DNA of 64,000 nt from Alteromonadaceae bacterium (GTDB lineage Bacteria > Pseudomonadota > Gammaproteobacteria > Enterobacterales > Alteromonadaceae): NCBI GenBank assembly GCA_013216015.1, contig JABSOI010000020.1, positions 39,488 to 103,487 of the forward strand, given 5' to 3'. The notes under the pieces were generated by a model. That model was not told where the DNA came from. It worked only from the letters and a program-made list of their open reading frames with translations, and did not search any database. The translations under genes and the position numbers were made by a program. This document shows positions 16,392 through 25,686 of the stretch, piece by piece; the first letter of the stretch is position 1, and each line of letters begins with the position of its first letter.

Positions 16392-17114
16392 TTAAAACGG
16401 AATATCATCATCAAAATCAATCGTTGGCTCTTGAGGATTTACCTTAGGAGCTTGTTGTTGATTTTGTTGTCCAAAACCAGACGACATAGGTGCCGCTTGT
16501 TGCTGTTGTGGTTGCTGTGATGGCTGTGATGGTTGTGATGACTGTGATGACTGTGATGGCTGTGATGGCTGAGAATAACCACCTTGCTGTTGAGTTGCAT
16601 TATTATACTGCTGTTGCGCTGGTTTTTGCTGGAAGCCACTTTGCTGTTGCTGACCTTGACCAGAAAAACCGCCTTGCTGCGCTTGCCCAGAGAAACCACC
16701 TTGTTGTTGAGGTTCCTGGTGAGGCATTTGCTGAGAAAAACCTCCAGCTGACTGTCCGCCACCTTGACCACGAGAATCTAACATTTGCATTGTACCGTTA
16801 AAACCTTGTACAACAATCTCGGTAGTATATTGATCCTGGCCTTGTTGGTTCTGCCATTTACGGGTTTGCAATGAACCTTCAATATAAACCTTTGAACCTT
16901 TTTTCAGGTATTCGCCCGCTATTTCAGCTATTTTTCCGAACATAGCAACACGATGCCATTCGGTTTTTTCTTTTTGCTCGCCTGTTTGCTTATCTTTCCA
17001 GCTCTCAGACGTCGCGATAGTTAAATTAGCAACCGCCCCTCCATTAGGCATAAAACGAACCTCGGGGTCTTTCCCTAAATTTCCCAAAATAATTACTTTA
17101 TTAACACCAGCCAT
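16392..17114 (-). CDS. ssb: Single-stranded DNA-binding protein
   Basis: This is a 240-residue SSB. The OB fold (about residues 1-112) begins [20 protein letters not shown] and includes [40 protein letters not shown] long Gln/Gly/Ser-rich linker follows, with an '[14 protein letters not shown]' run encoded by short tandem repeats, and then the conserved acidic tip DFDDDIPF that recruits repair and replication partners. It coats ssDNA during replication, recombination and repair. Its linker is longer than in E. coli SSB (178 residues). It starts at ATG 17114. Confidence 0.97.
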   Translation of the reverse strand: MAGVNKVIILGNLGKDPEVRFMPNGGAVANLTIATSESWKDKQTGEQKEKTEWHRVAMFGKIAEIAGEYLKKGSKVYIEGSLQTRKWQNQQGQDQYTTEIVVQGFNGTMQMLDSRGQGGGQSAGGFSQQMPHQEPQQQGGFSGQAQQGGFSGQGQQQQSGFQQKPAQQQYNNATQQQGGYSQPSQPSQSSQSSQPSQPSQQPQQQQAAPMSSGFGQQNQQQAPKVNPQEPTIDFDDDIPF

Positions 17115-17429
17115 GAAAAAATCCTATAAATTGCAGTAAACAAATATTACTGACTATGCATATTAATTATGCACGTAAACATTTTAAATTTTAATACAAA
17201 GATTCTATAACAATCTATAAAAATAATCGCTCTTTTTTAATGTCATTTTAGTTAAAAATGGAATTTTATATTACGTTTTCTTATTCTTTAATCGTAAAAC
17301 ATAACCTTGAAGGAAATTAACACCAGACAAAACCTGCGCTTAAAAAAATGTTCAGGTTCCTATGGCATAAAATCTGCTTACTTACAGTTATTAAAATAAA
17401 CGTCAAAATTTTGAACTGCGGAGCCGTCT
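17115..17429. other. Divergent promoter region between ssb and the DUF2726 gene
   Basis: 315 bases of AT-rich DNA lie between two divergently transcribed genes. Promoters for both are expected. I do not see a clear LexA box. Confidence 0.35.
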
Positions 17430-18059
17430 ATGGAACTTATTCTATTTGCTATGATCATCCTTATCGTTATTGTCACTTTGTTGGCTACTCGCTTAAACGA
17501 TAATAGCTTTCCATTTCCTTTCGATCAAAAAACAACCATATTCACCCCGGCAGAGAAAAATTTTCAAAACCTGGTAGAACAAGCAATGGGGCCAAAGTTT
17601 CGCGTAATTAACCGGGTAAAATTATCTGACGTGGTTACTATTCGAAATGGTGTTTCTAATAGAGCAAGTCAAAGTGCAGCGACTAACGCAGAAAAAAAAT
17701 ATCTGGATTTTGTGATTTGTGATCGCAACAGCATGAAGTTACTCGGTGCAATTGATTTAGTAGATACTAAAGGCAAAGGTTACAAAATTAAAAAAGACTG
17801 GTTTGTTAGTGGTGCCCTGGAAGCAGCCCTCATTCCACATATTCGAATTAAAGTTAAAACCAGTTATAGTGTTGAAGAAATTAGAACTTGTATTAACAGA
17901 CGCTTATTGGGTAATAAAGGTCCGGCACCAAAAATGGCAGGAAAAATAATACCTGCTCCAATGATAAAAGCAAGACCTAGAAATGTTGGTGTAGTGCCAA
18001 GCGCAAACACCTCTCACCAACCACAAATTTCGTCACCGCAAGCAGCATTACCGCATTAG
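17430..18059 (+). CDS. DUF2726 protein with N-terminal membrane anchor
   Basis: This is a 209-residue protein. The N-terminal helix MELILFAMIILIVIVTLLAT anchors it to the membrane. Residues about 40-165 match the DUF2726 (restriction-endonuclease-like) pattern: EKNFQNLVEQAMGPKFRVI, KKYLDFVICDRNSMKLLGAIDL, then KDWFVSGALEAALIPHIRIK. A Pro/Ala-rich tail follows. The family is proposed to have a nuclease-like fold, but no activity is established for this protein. It starts at ATG 17430, with CGGAG upstream. Confidence 0.75.
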   Translation: MELILFAMIILIVIVTLLATRLNDNSFPFPFDQKTTIFTPAEKNFQNLVEQAMGPKFRVINRVKLSDVVTIRNGVSNRASQSAATNAEKKYLDFVICDRNSMKLLGAIDLVDTKGKGYKIKKDWFVSGALEAALIPHIRIKVKTSYSVEEIRTCINRRLLGNKGPAPKMAGKIIPAPMIKARPRNVGVVPSANTSHQPQISSPQAALPH

Positions 18060-18065
18060 GTAAAC

Positions 18066-18105
18066 ATAGGGTACAAAACACGGGTACTTAGGTGCCCTAT
18101 TTCTT
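18066..18105 (+). terminator. Probable terminator after the DUF2726 gene
   Basis: A stem ATAGGGTAC / GTGCCCTAT (8 of 9 paired) is followed by TTTCTT, seven bases after the stop codon. The loop contains a second short GGTAC pairing. Confidence 0.4.
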
Positions 18106-18230
18106 GACTGCCAACAATTGTTGTTGAAAAATAAGACCCGTTTTCCCATATCAAAGTTTAGTTTCGAAATAATCCCGGGCAAGTTATAATCCTGCAATAA
18201 AATTTAAAAAATCAGTTATTAGGAAAAACA

Positions 18231-18962
18231 ATGAAAGCAGGTATTATTGGTGCAATGGAACCGGAAGTAGCCATTTTAAAAGCCAAATTGGAAAATTGTC
18301 AAACTAGCCAACATGCAGGTTACGTATTCCACCAGGGTCAGTTAGAAGGCACAAACGTTGTCATTGTACAATCTGGCATTGGTAAAGTTGCTGCGGCATT
18401 GGCCACGGCTGTACTAATAGAAAGATTTCAGCCTGACTATATAGTAAATACCGGTTCAGCAGGTGGATTTGATCAATCATTAAAAGTAGGTGATATTGTA
18501 ATAAGTTCTGAAGTTCGTTATCACGATGTCGATCTTACTGTTTTCGGTTATGAAATTGGACAATTACCCGCAAACCCCCCAGCTTATATTCCACACCCAA
18601 TGCTGGTTGAATCAGCGAAAGCAGGTATTAAATCATTAACCAGCAACAATGATACTAATACAAGCATTCAGACATTGGTTGGGCTTATCACCACAGGTGA
18701 TACTTTTATGACTGCTGACGATGATATTGCTAAAGCCCGAAAGAATTTCCCGACAATGGCAGCTGTAGAAATGGAAGGTGCCGCTATCGCACAGACATGT
18801 CATCAGTTTAATATACCTTTTGTTGTGATCCGCTCAATGTCTGATATTGCAGGAAAAGAATCACCCACATCTTTTGAAGCCTATTTAGAAACAGCTTCTG
18901 TGAATTCTTCTCAGCTAGTAATAAATATGCTGAATGATTTAAAAAATAAAAAACTGAGTTAA
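18231..18962 (+). CDS. mtnN: 5'-methylthioadenosine/S-adenosylhomocysteine nucleosidase
   Basis: This is a 243-residue enzyme that cleaves adenine from MTA, SAH and 5'-deoxyadenosine, feeding methionine salvage and autoinducer-2 precursor formation. It is recognisable from MKAGIIGAMEPEVAIL (general-acid Glu in AMEPE), NTGSAGGFDQSLKVGDIVIS, TTGDTFM, VEMEGAAIAQ (ribose-binding Met/Glu) and RSMSDIAG (catalytic Asp). Length is normal. AGGAAA precedes the ATG. A cbiB-like gene follows after 50 bases, probably co-transcribed. Confidence 0.96.
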   Translation: MKAGIIGAMEPEVAILKAKLENCQTSQHAGYVFHQGQLEGTNVVIVQSGIGKVAAALATAVLIERFQPDYIVNTGSAGGFDQSLKVGDIVISSEVRYHDVDLTVFGYEIGQLPANPPAYIPHPMLVESAKAGIKSLTSNNDTNTSIQTLVGLITTGDTFMTADDDIAKARKNFPTMAAVEMEGAAIAQTCHQFNIPFVVIRSMSDIAGKESPTSFEAYLETASVNSSQLVINMLNDLKNKKLS

Positions 18963-19012
18963 TCCTTAGCTTAGTGATCAACCATGCACTTAACTAACCA
19001 TGGAAAGAGTTA

Positions 19013-19972
19013 ATGATGAATTTACCAGAACTTAATACCTTTAGTTATTCAGTCACTATTTTGCTGAGTGTTATTCTGGTAAAAGCATTGATATCAAGCT
19101 TTCACATTCATGAACCATTAACATTTTTTCGATTTTACTGTGATCGACTTGCCGATAAAGTTAGCAAAACTTCCAGCAGTAAATCACAGCAAAGCATTTC
19201 AGGCTTGGTTTCCATTATTGTCAGCCTTGCCCCTTTATTGATTATAATTTGGTTATTTGAAGCCTTTGTAACAGTAAAGTGGCTATGGCAAAGTATGTTA
19301 CTTTATATTGCTGTCGGCGGATTTGGACTTACTAGTCGCACCAAAAATATAGCGATAGCATTAACCGCTAATCAAAAATATCTCGCCAAGCAAACCATTC
19401 AACCACTGGTATTAAGAGATACCTCGTCACTTTCAAATATGGGCATCAGTAAAACCTGTATCGAAATGCAACTATTACAAACGTTACAGCAAGGTTTTAT
19501 TGTTTGCTTTTATTTTTTGATTGCCGGCCCTTTAGCCGCGTTAACTTATCGGTTATTGCTGGAAATGCACTATAGCTGGAATGTAAAATGCGAACGTTTT
19601 GCTTTTTTTGGCGCCCATTGCAAACAAATAGTGAGTATATTGCAATGGCTGCCTGTACGACTATTCACCCTTATTTTATTATTCGGATCATTAGGGAAAA
19701 ATTTTATTTTGTTTTGGCGTTTGATCCAAAAACATATTTTAAAATTGAATAACGATGTACTGCTTCATTGCCTAGCTTTAAATTTAGGTATAAGACTAGG
19801 TGGTGTTGCTATGTATGACGGAATAAAGCTACGTAGAACAGCATTCAACGACCAAGCAAAACAACCGGAACCATCAGACATAATTTACGCTTCCAGACAT
19901 ATTAAACAAGTACTCATTACCAGCCTGACTTGCTTAATTTTGTCTGCAGTTTTATTGCAATCATTGAACTAA
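19013..19972 (+). CDS. CobD/CbiB-family membrane protein
   Basis: This is a 319-residue polytopic membrane protein. The CbiB family pattern is visible: helices at the N-terminus, LVLRDTSSLSNMGISKTCIE (the conserved DTS...S.MGI segment), and LGIRLGGVAMYDGIK near the C-terminus. CbiB joins aminopropanol (phosphate) to cobyric acid in cobalamin synthesis. No other cobalamin gene is nearby, and gammaproteobacteria often carry this gene beside mtnN without the pathway, so its actual substrate is uncertain. GAAAGAG precedes the ATG at 19013-19014. The neighbouring codon is also ATG, so the start could shift by one. Confidence 0.75.
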   Translation: MMNLPELNTFSYSVTILLSVILVKALISSFHIHEPLTFFRFYCDRLADKVSKTSSSKSQQSISGLVSIIVSLAPLLIIIWLFEAFVTVKWLWQSMLLYIAVGGFGLTSRTKNIAIALTANQKYLAKQTIQPLVLRDTSSLSNMGISKTCIEMQLLQTLQQGFIVCFYFLIAGPLAALTYRLLLEMHYSWNVKCERFAFFGAHCKQIVSILQWLPVRLFTLILLFGSLGKNFILFWRLIQKHILKLNNDVLLHCLALNLGIRLGGVAMYDGIKLRRTAFNDQAKQPEPSDIIYASRHIKQVLITSLTCLILSAVLLQSLN

Positions 19973-20056
19973 TTCGAAACATTTAGAAATTATCTAATTA
20001 CTAGATTAATGATAAAGGTAGTACAATGTGATTATCATCTTTTAAAAACGGAGAAT

Positions 20057-20467
20057 ATGGTGTTTAAAATTAAATCTATGATAATGTTAGTGACTATAAT
20101 TCTTAGTACAGCAATATCCGGCTTGGTATTTGCTGCAAATACACCAGAAATGTCTCAAGCACAACTGATACAACATCTATCCACAGCACCAACTGAAGTA
20201 ATAGTTTTAGATGTTCGCTCTAAAAAAGAATTTGATCTAGGACATATAAAAGGCGCCATAAATATCAGCTATGATCGAATAAAAGAAAATCTAACAAAAT
20301 TAACGCAATACAAAGATAAAACAATGGTCGTTTATTGTCGTTCCGGTCGTCGGGCTGGCGTGGCGGAAACAATTTTGGCTGAGAATGGCTTTAATAAAGT
20401 ACGTCATTTAACGGGTGACATGAATGCCTGGCAAGCAGCTGAATTACCGACAGTAACTTCCCATTAA
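20057..20467 (+). CDS. Periplasmic rhodanese-like protein
   Basis: This is a single rhodanese domain. The preferred start is ATG 20057 (an upstream ATG at 20009 gives 152 residues). It yields a signal peptide ending LSTAISGLVFA before ANTPEM. Rhodanese landmarks follow: VLDVRSKKEFDLGHIKGAINI, then the active-site loop VVYCRSGRRAG with the catalytic Cys, and LTGDMNAWQ. Exported single-domain rhodaneses handle sulfane sulfur or thiol chemistry in the periplasm. The physiological substrate is unknown. A terminator hairpin follows. Confidence 0.85.
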   Translation: MVFKIKSMIMLVTIILSTAISGLVFAANTPEMSQAQLIQHLSTAPTEVIVLDVRSKKEFDLGHIKGAINISYDRIKENLTKLTQYKDKTMVVYCRSGRRAGVAETILAENGFNKVRHLTGDMNAWQAAELPTVTSH

Positions 20468-20473
20468 TTTTTT

Positions 20474-20511
20474 AAAAAAAGCCACTGTATGTAGTTTGCA
20501 ATGGCTTTTTT
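20474..20511. terminator. Bidirectional terminator between the rhodanese gene and efp
   Basis: AAAAAAGCCACTG and TTGCAATGGCTTTTTT form an A/T-flanked stem whose T runs serve either strand. It lies between the convergent stops of the rhodanese gene (20467) and efp (20522). Confidence 0.75.
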
Positions 20512-20521
20512 ATGAAATAAA

Positions 20522-21091
20522 TTATTTTCCCGCGCGAGAAACATACTCACCTGAGCGAGTATCAATTTTAAGTTTTTCACCAATTTGAATAAACAACGGC
20601 ACACGCACTACCGCACCTGTACTTAATGTTGCAGGTTTACCACCTGTACCGGCAGTATCACCTTTTAAACCGGGATCAGTTTCAGTAACGTCAATTTCAA
20701 CAAAATTAGGCGGAGTTACCGAAATTGGTGTACCATTCCACAAAGTAATAGTACAAATATCTCCTTCAACTAACCATTTAACCACATCGGCAACCGCTTT
20801 TTCATCAGCACCCAGTTGCTCAAAGGTCTCATTATTCATAAAATGCCAGAATTCGCCATCAGCATATAAATAAGCTAATTCAACATCCATGACATCAGCG
20901 CCTTCAACCGACTCGCCAGATTTAAAGGTTTTTTCTAAAACTTTACCTGACACAAGTTTGCGAATTTTAACTCGATTGAAAGCTTGTCCCTTACCTGGTT
21001 TTACAAGTTCGTTTTCAATAATGTTGCAAGGTTCGCCATCAAGCATTATTTTAAGTCCAGCTTTGAACTGGTTTGTACTGAAATTAGCCAT
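20522..21091 (-). CDS. efp: Translation elongation factor P
   Basis: This is a 189-residue EF-P starting [15 protein letters not shown] at ATG 21091. The longer upstream in-frame extension has a non-EF-P sequence and is rejected. The modification loop [14 protein letters not shown] keeps the lysine that EpmA/EpmB/EpmC act on. The three OB-like domains end [17 protein letters not shown] relieves ribosome stalling at polyproline. The modification enzyme epmB starts divergently 78 bases away. Confidence 0.97.
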   Translation of the reverse strand: MANFSTNQFKAGLKIMLDGEPCNIIENELVKPGKGQAFNRVKIRKLVSGKVLEKTFKSGESVEGADVMDVELAYLYADGEFWHFMNNETFEQLGADEKAVADVVKWLVEGDICTITLWNGTPISVTPPNFVEIDVTETDPGLKGDTAGTGGKPATLSTGAVVRVPLFIQIGEKLKIDTRSGEYVSRAGK

Positions 21092-21168
21092 ATTGTATGC
21101 TCTTTTTATTACTGTTTTTATAACCACATAAGAATTACAACTTATAATTACTACGCAGAGATTAAAAA

Positions 21169-22194
21169 TTGAAATTAGAAATGCCTGAGATAATAACCCA
21201 ATTCGATGATAAATTGCATACTTCTTGGCAAAAAGAATTAGCAAATGTGGTTACAGACCCTCAAATTTTATTAGAGAAATTAAATATTGAACCGAAAAAT
21301 TATCTACAGCATTTCCATGCCCGACAATTATTTCCAGTGCGTGTGCCCCAACCTTTTATCGATCGCATGGAAAAAGGTAATGTTAATGATCCTCTATTAA
21401 AACAAGTTATGCCGTTAGATAACGAATTTATCAACTCTGACGGTTATATTACCGACCCTTTGGATGAACATGATACTGTCGCCGAAGGCTTATTACACAA
21501 ATATAAACACCGCGTTTTACTTATTGTTAAAGCTGGCTGCGCAGTTAATTGCCGCTATTGTTTTCGACGCCATTTTCCCTATACAGATAACAGCCCGAAT
21601 AAACTTCGCTGGCAAAGCGCATTAACTTATATTGCTAACAATCCATCAATCAATGAAGTTATTTTTAGTGGTGGCGACCCGTTAATGGCGAATGATCAAC
21701 ATTTACAATGGTTGGTTGACCAATTAGAAGATATCCCCCATTTACAGCGCTTGCGTATTCATACACGTCTACCTGTTGTCATTCCGCAAAGAATTACCCC
21801 ACAGTTGGTTAACATGTTGAAAAACACGCGACTTAAAAGCACAATGGTTTTACATATCAATCATGCGAATGAAATAGATCAAACTTTTACTGACAGTATT
21901 GAACAATTAAGAGCGGCCCGTATTCCCCTGTTTAACCAAAGTGTATTGTTAAAATCGATTAATGATGACGCAAATATTCTTGCCCGACTCAGCGAAGCTG
22001 TTTTTGACGCGGGAATTCAACCCTATTACCTTCATTTACTTGATCAAGTACAAGGTGCAGCACATTTCGATGTTAAAGAAAATGAAGCAATTAAAATAGT
22101 AAAAGAGCTGATGGCGATTTTACCGGGGTTTTTAATGCCTAAATTAGTAAGAGAAATTGCCGGAGAAGCGAATAAAACGCCTATTAATTTATAA
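21169..22194 (+). CDS. epmB: EF-P beta-lysylation protein, lysine 2,3-aminomutase EpmB
   Basis: This is a radical-SAM, PLP-dependent aminomutase of about 341 residues that converts (S)-alpha-lysine to beta-lysine for attachment to EF-P. The cluster motif CAVNCRYC (near residues 124-131) is followed by FRRHFPY, FSGGDPL, and the C-terminal [13 protein letters not shown] segment. It is adjacent to and divergent from efp, the usual arrangement. The start is either TTG 21169 (GCAGAG upstream) or ATG 21181. The difference is only four residues. Confidence 0.95.
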   Translation: MKLEMPEIITQFDDKLHTSWQKELANVVTDPQILLEKLNIEPKNYLQHFHARQLFPVRVPQPFIDRMEKGNVNDPLLKQVMPLDNEFINSDGYITDPLDEHDTVAEGLLHKYKHRVLLIVKAGCAVNCRYCFRRHFPYTDNSPNKLRWQSALTYIANNPSINEVIFSGGDPLMANDQHLQWLVDQLEDIPHLQRLRIHTRLPVVIPQRITPQLVNMLKNTRLKSTMVLHINHANEIDQTFTDSIEQLRAARIPLFNQSVLLKSINDDANILARLSEAVFDAGIQPYYLHLLDQVQGAAHFDVKENEAIKIVKELMAILPGFLMPKLVREIAGEANKTPINL

Positions 22195-22287
22195 CTGATA
22201 TTCGCAAATACGAACAGAGCTAAACATAAACCTGACGGTTACCTACAAAACCACGTGAACGTTTTAAACATCGAAATTTTACCGCGC

Positions 22288-22395
22288 AGGATGGGTTATC
22301 CGAAGGAGCAACCCATCAAACACTAATTTTTAATAATACTATTAGATGGTTGCGTGCTACATAGTGATGGGTTACGCCGTTGGTTCACCCATCCT
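22288..22395. repeat. Hairpin-pair repeat element (REP/MITE-like)
   Basis: The element has 31-bp imperfect terminal inverted repeats, AGGATGGGTTATCCG... and its complement ...TGGTTCACCCATCCT. Each arm is itself a hairpin (GGATGGGTT / AACCCATC). It lies in the non-coding gap between epmB and the next gene. A half-copy is at 9669-9692. Confidence 0.65.
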
Positions 22396-22498
22396 ACAAC
22401 TATTATAGCCACACTTAACTGGGACATAGCTAATTGTATTAGTAGTATTAATAATAAATAATTGCCATAATCCCCGCGCCTAAACTGGAGCAGTAAAT

Positions 22499-22804
22499 AT
22501 GACAGAAAACGTAAACAAACACTTATTAGATAACATTTCGATTATTTTAAAAAAATCGTTAAACGCTGATGCAACTTTAACGGATTTACGCACTAAAGAA
22601 AAAGCAGGTTTTAAAGCAGTATTTACCAAAGATGCCGGATTTAATTGCTCTGCCAATACTTTCCAACCCTATGTTGAAGAAGTTGCCGACGACTTTATGG
22701 CATGGCAAAAAAACCAAAACGAGCAACTGTTAATTTCAATCGTTAATAAAATTGAACAATTATTTAAGGTACTGAGTAATTTCGAACATAACCATTCAAG
22801 TTAA
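22499..22804 (+). CDS. Conserved-looking hypothetical protein, 101 residues
   Basis: This is a soluble helical protein beginning MTENVNKHLLDNISIILKK, with a central FTKDAGFNCSANTFQPYVEEVADDFMAWQ. No family is recognised. TGGAGC precedes the ATG at good spacing. It converges with and overlaps by nine bases the PNPOx-like gene on the other strand. Confidence 0.6.
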   Translation: MTENVNKHLLDNISIILKKSLNADATLTDLRTKEKAGFKAVFTKDAGFNCSANTFQPYVEEVADDFMAWQKNQNEQLLISIVNKIEQLFKVLSNFEHNHSS

Positions 22805-23275
22805 ATATTTCGTCATTTTACCTATAGAAACAGGAATAACCTTATCAACGGTAAATGGTCGAACGTACCGCGCTGTTGACCACATGTGTTTGTAACCTTT
22901 AAGTCTTCGAAATGGTTTTACTCTTTTATTAAAATGAGCCATTTCTTCTTCTGTAATTTTTCTTCTTTCCTTTATTGTCACTAATAGCCTGATAGCAGGC
23001 GGAGTTGCAAATCTTCCCAAAAATAAAGACTTTAACCAAAAAACAAGTGAAGTATTCACCGCCATAATACAGGCTTTATTACCAACCTGATCGCCAAAAC
23101 TTTTAGTAAACATCTCAATGAAATAACCATTTTCTTTATTTATTAAATACACGCTGCCAATAGGTGAAGTATGTGGATGCCCTTCTTTTGAAATTATTGA
23201 AATAGAACAATAAAAACTATTTTTGATGAGGTTTTTTATTTGTCTGAAATTTTTCAAAATGAACTCCTTATCCAA
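22796..23275 (-). CDS. Pyridoxamine 5'-phosphate oxidase-like (split-barrel flavin) protein
   Basis: This is a 159-residue protein. The split-barrel pattern is seen in YCSISIISKEGHPHTSPIGSVYLINKENGYFIEMFTKS, with a second half ATPPAIRLLVTIKERRKIT. Members bind FMN, heme or F420 and reduce small molecules. Specific function is unknown. The overlap with the converging upstream gene is nine bases. It starts at ATG 23275 with AAGGAG. Confidence 0.65.
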   Translation of the reverse strand: MDKEFILKNFRQIKNLIKNSFYCSISIISKEGHPHTSPIGSVYLINKENGYFIEMFTKSFGDQVGNKACIMAVNTSLVFWLKSLFLGRFATPPAIRLLVTIKERRKITEEEMAHFNKRVKPFRRLKGYKHMWSTARYVRPFTVDKVIPVSIGKMTKYLT

Positions 23276-23309
23276 AACACACTAGCCGCGCTGTTTATAC
23301 CCATTGGTA

Positions 23310-23831
23310 TTATTTATATTTTACATATTGATCAATAAAACTATGCAGCTCATTTACCGAGCGAATAACATATAAGGATTTGTTTACCGCTGTTTTCTCT
23401 AACCGTTGCAAAAACTCATCATTCCAAAAAAGCGGACAAATTTTTAAAACCTTATAACTCTGCATAGTTCCTTTTAATATTGAACTGCCATCAGGCCAAC
23501 CTACGGGAGTAGAAAATAAACCTTTGAAAAAACGCTTGGTCACCCACCAATAATGGACAATGTAGGGTAAATCAATATAGATTAAAGTATCCGCTGCTTC
23601 CAATCGGGTATAAAAAGATTCAATAGCCCCAAAACCTTCGATAATCCAACCACCTGAGGACAAAATATTTTGGTGTGCCTCCTCATATTTTTGGAGATCT
23701 ACTTTTTCACCATTTTTCTTAAATTCAATTGAATCTAATGGGTGCAATTTAATCCCTGTAGCTGACGCAAGCCTTGTACTTAAAGTAGACTTTCCACCTC
23801 CTGGCTTACCAAATACTGCAATCTTGTTCAT
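23310..23831 (-). CDS. Small P-loop nucleotide kinase-like protein (FlaR/adenylate-kinase-like)
   Basis: This is a 173-residue protein. The Walker A motif GKPGGGKSTLS lies at residues 8-18, with LHPLDSIEFKKNGEKV, SGGWIIEGFGA and LIYIDLPYIVHYWWVTKRF. This matches the P-loop family variously annotated as topology modulation protein, FlaR or adenylate kinase. Its substrate is unknown. It starts at ATG 23831 and is possibly co-transcribed with the PNPOx-like gene 34 bases downstream. Confidence 0.75.
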   Translation of the reverse strand: MNKIAVFGKPGGGKSTLSTRLASATGIKLHPLDSIEFKKNGEKVDLQKYEEAHQNILSSGGWIIEGFGAIESFYTRLEAADTLIYIDLPYIVHYWWVTKRFFKGLFSTPVGWPDGSSILKGTMQSYKVLKICPLFWNDEFLQRLEKTAVNKSLYVIRSVNELHSFIDQYVKYK

Positions 23832-24028
23832 ACCTGTTTTTCTCCCTTAAAACACATTTGGCTCAAAGCCTTGACCGCCAAGTTAAAGGCTAAATAAAGA
23901 CTAAACAAAGACTAAATAATAGTTGGCTAAAATGTAATGCGAAGCAAAGCCCAGCCAGCCCGACCAACTATTAGAAGTTTGATTTTTAATTGTCTTGTCA
24001 GTTATTTCTAACCTTTTCTTTTCACCGT

Positions 24029-24502
24029 CTAAATATTATTTGTCACTCGTTTCTTTTTCAAGAAATTTACTAACACATTAATGCTCAACCATAAAAAACC
24101 AATAATGAAACTAACAGAAGCTGAATCCAGATATCTAAAGTTTCCATGAAGTTCATATTGATTATTAAACTCAGCACCTTTAAGAGTAGGGATCAAAATA
24201 TCGACCACCCAAAATCCAACTAATATGAACGATATAGCTAAAGCGACTAACCACCCGTATTTGAAAATAACGTCAAAAGTCGCGTTTTGCAATTCTTCAT
24301 GATTATTTAAAGTTAGCGGATCCAATTCAAATACAGCGGCCAGTGCCTTCTTTGTTTCAAGTGAACAATTTCCGGTTTTCTCTACTCTTTGAATGGTCCT
24401 GATGCTTAATCCTGAAACTGACGCTAGCTCTTCTTGACTCCAACAAAATTTACTTCTAAGTTCCTGGATCTTTTTCCTATTTACTTTCATTAAATCACTC
24501 AT
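24029..24502 (-). CDS. Xre-family membrane-bound regulator
   Basis: The helix-turn-helix at about residues 8-62 (KKIQELRSKFCWSQEELASVSGLSIRTIQRVEKTG) is followed by two membrane helices (YGWLVALAISFILVGFWVV; SFIIGFLWLSINVLVNFL) and a basic tail. I chose ATG 24502 because AAGG stands eight bases upstream. A 33-codon N-terminal extension in frame is probably not translated. HTH proteins with C-terminal helices of this design may sense membrane state, but no target is evident. Confidence 0.7.
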   Translation of the reverse strand: MSDLMKVNRKKIQELRSKFCWSQEELASVSGLSIRTIQRVEKTGNCSLETKKALAAVFELDPLTLNNHEELQNATFDVIFKYGWLVALAISFILVGFWVVDILIPTLKGAEFNNQYELHGNFRYLDSASVSFIIGFLWLSINVLVNFLKKKRVTNNI

Positions 24503-24921
24503 ATCTTTTACCTTGTCTATATAATTACAGGAAAAGCTATAATAAACAAAAGGTATTAAAAGCATTCTGCCGTCTTTATGACACATACGTGACATATACA
24601 AGACAGCTACATGACATTAACCCGTCAGGCACATGTCAAACGCATGCCAGCAATACGTCTTTCAATGTTCTCCCCTGTGATTACCCGAAACAATGGAATG
24701 TACCATTTGTAAAAATACAGCAATAAACTTAAGCAATAAACTGAAGCAGGAATAATCTTAAACAGACATTTAAAAGGCAAAAAAAAATCAGATGAAGCAC
24801 AATAGAAAAACTAAGCCTTTTAGTAGAGCATGGTTTTGTATTTAAAAAATACACCTTGAATCAAATTGCTTTGATAGTGTTCCTTATCCTGATACATTAG
24901 CCAAAAATAAGTAAGGAGTAT
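24503..24921. other. Divergent intergenic region, no gene seen
   Basis: About 420 bases between the Xre regulator and the GNAT gene. The region includes short direct TGACA(T) motifs near 24590-24615 around the presumed regulator promoter. No RNA gene or repeat is recognised. Confidence 0.35.
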
Positions 24922-25470
24922 ATGCCCAAAATGGCAAAACTAAAATCAGACCGTCTGGAGTTAATTTCTTCTTCAGCCACACACATTCGTATTGAACTAA
25001 AAACACCAGATTTGCTTGCTGAAAAGTTGAATGCAACTGTATCTCCTGCATGGCCATCAGGTGAATACGATAGAGATGCCATGGAATTTTTCCTTTCCTG
25101 TTTTGAGAAAGGTGGCGATGCTGTTCAAGGCTGGTATGGTTGGTATGCGATAAACACAGACAGTGATACAGGTAAAAGAGCCCTTGTTGGGTCTGGTGGT
25201 TACTTTGGACCTCCTGATTCAAACGGAACAGTTGAAATTGGTTATTCTGTTTTGCCTGAATGGCAGCGCCAAGGTTACGCCAGTGAAATAGTTAGTATAT
25301 TAGTTTCACATGCCTTTACCTTTGATAAGGTAGGGAAAGTAATTGCCCATACATCTTCCAAAAACAAAGCATCTACCAAGGTTCTTACTTCTTGTGGATT
25401 TGTTAATACTGGACTTGGTGCAGATAAAGTTCATTTGCGTTTTGAAATTGCTAATAATACCAATTCGTAA
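24922..25470 (+). CDS. GNAT N-acetyltransferase, RimJ/RimL type
   Basis: This is a 182-residue protein. The GNAT fold is recognised by LVGSGGYFGPPDSNGTVEIGYSVLPEWQRQGYASEIV, which contains the acetyl-CoA loop (QRQGYA), and by VIAHTSSKNKASTKVLTSCGF. RimJ/RimL relatives acetylate protein N-termini, amino acids or antibiotics. The substrate is unknown. AAGGAG lies seven bases before ATG 24922. Confidence 0.85.
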   Translation: MPKMAKLKSDRLELISSSATHIRIELKTPDLLAEKLNATVSPAWPSGEYDRDAMEFFLSCFEKGGDAVQGWYGWYAINTDSDTGKRALVGSGGYFGPPDSNGTVEIGYSVLPEWQRQGYASEIVSILVSHAFTFDKVGKVIAHTSSKNKASTKVLTSCGFVNTGLGADKVHLRFEIANNTNS

Positions 25471-25686
25471 GTTGATATAGTAAGTTGATAGAGAATATAA
25501 TTAAGTATACCCCCGATAATACAAAACAAATGCCAAACCGCTGACAATCAGGCAACAACGCCGCCAGTAATTAAAAATCCATCTCTAATTAAAACGTTCA
25601 ATTCGAACTCAATTAAATAAATTAAATATTTAACTTTTCAAAATAGCAGCAGGGAAGCATAGGTATAAGTCCATGAAATATTGTGA

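Noticed and set aside
16439..16771. Overlapping His/Ser-rich and Val/Met-rich frames across ssb
   Set aside because: They are frameshifted readings of the repetitive SSB linker, and ssb explains the region fully.
20522..21244. A 240-residue EF-P with an N-terminal extension
   Set aside because: The canonical [15 protein letters not shown] start at 21091 gives a normal 189-residue EF-P. The extension covers the promoter region and the start of epmB on the other strand.
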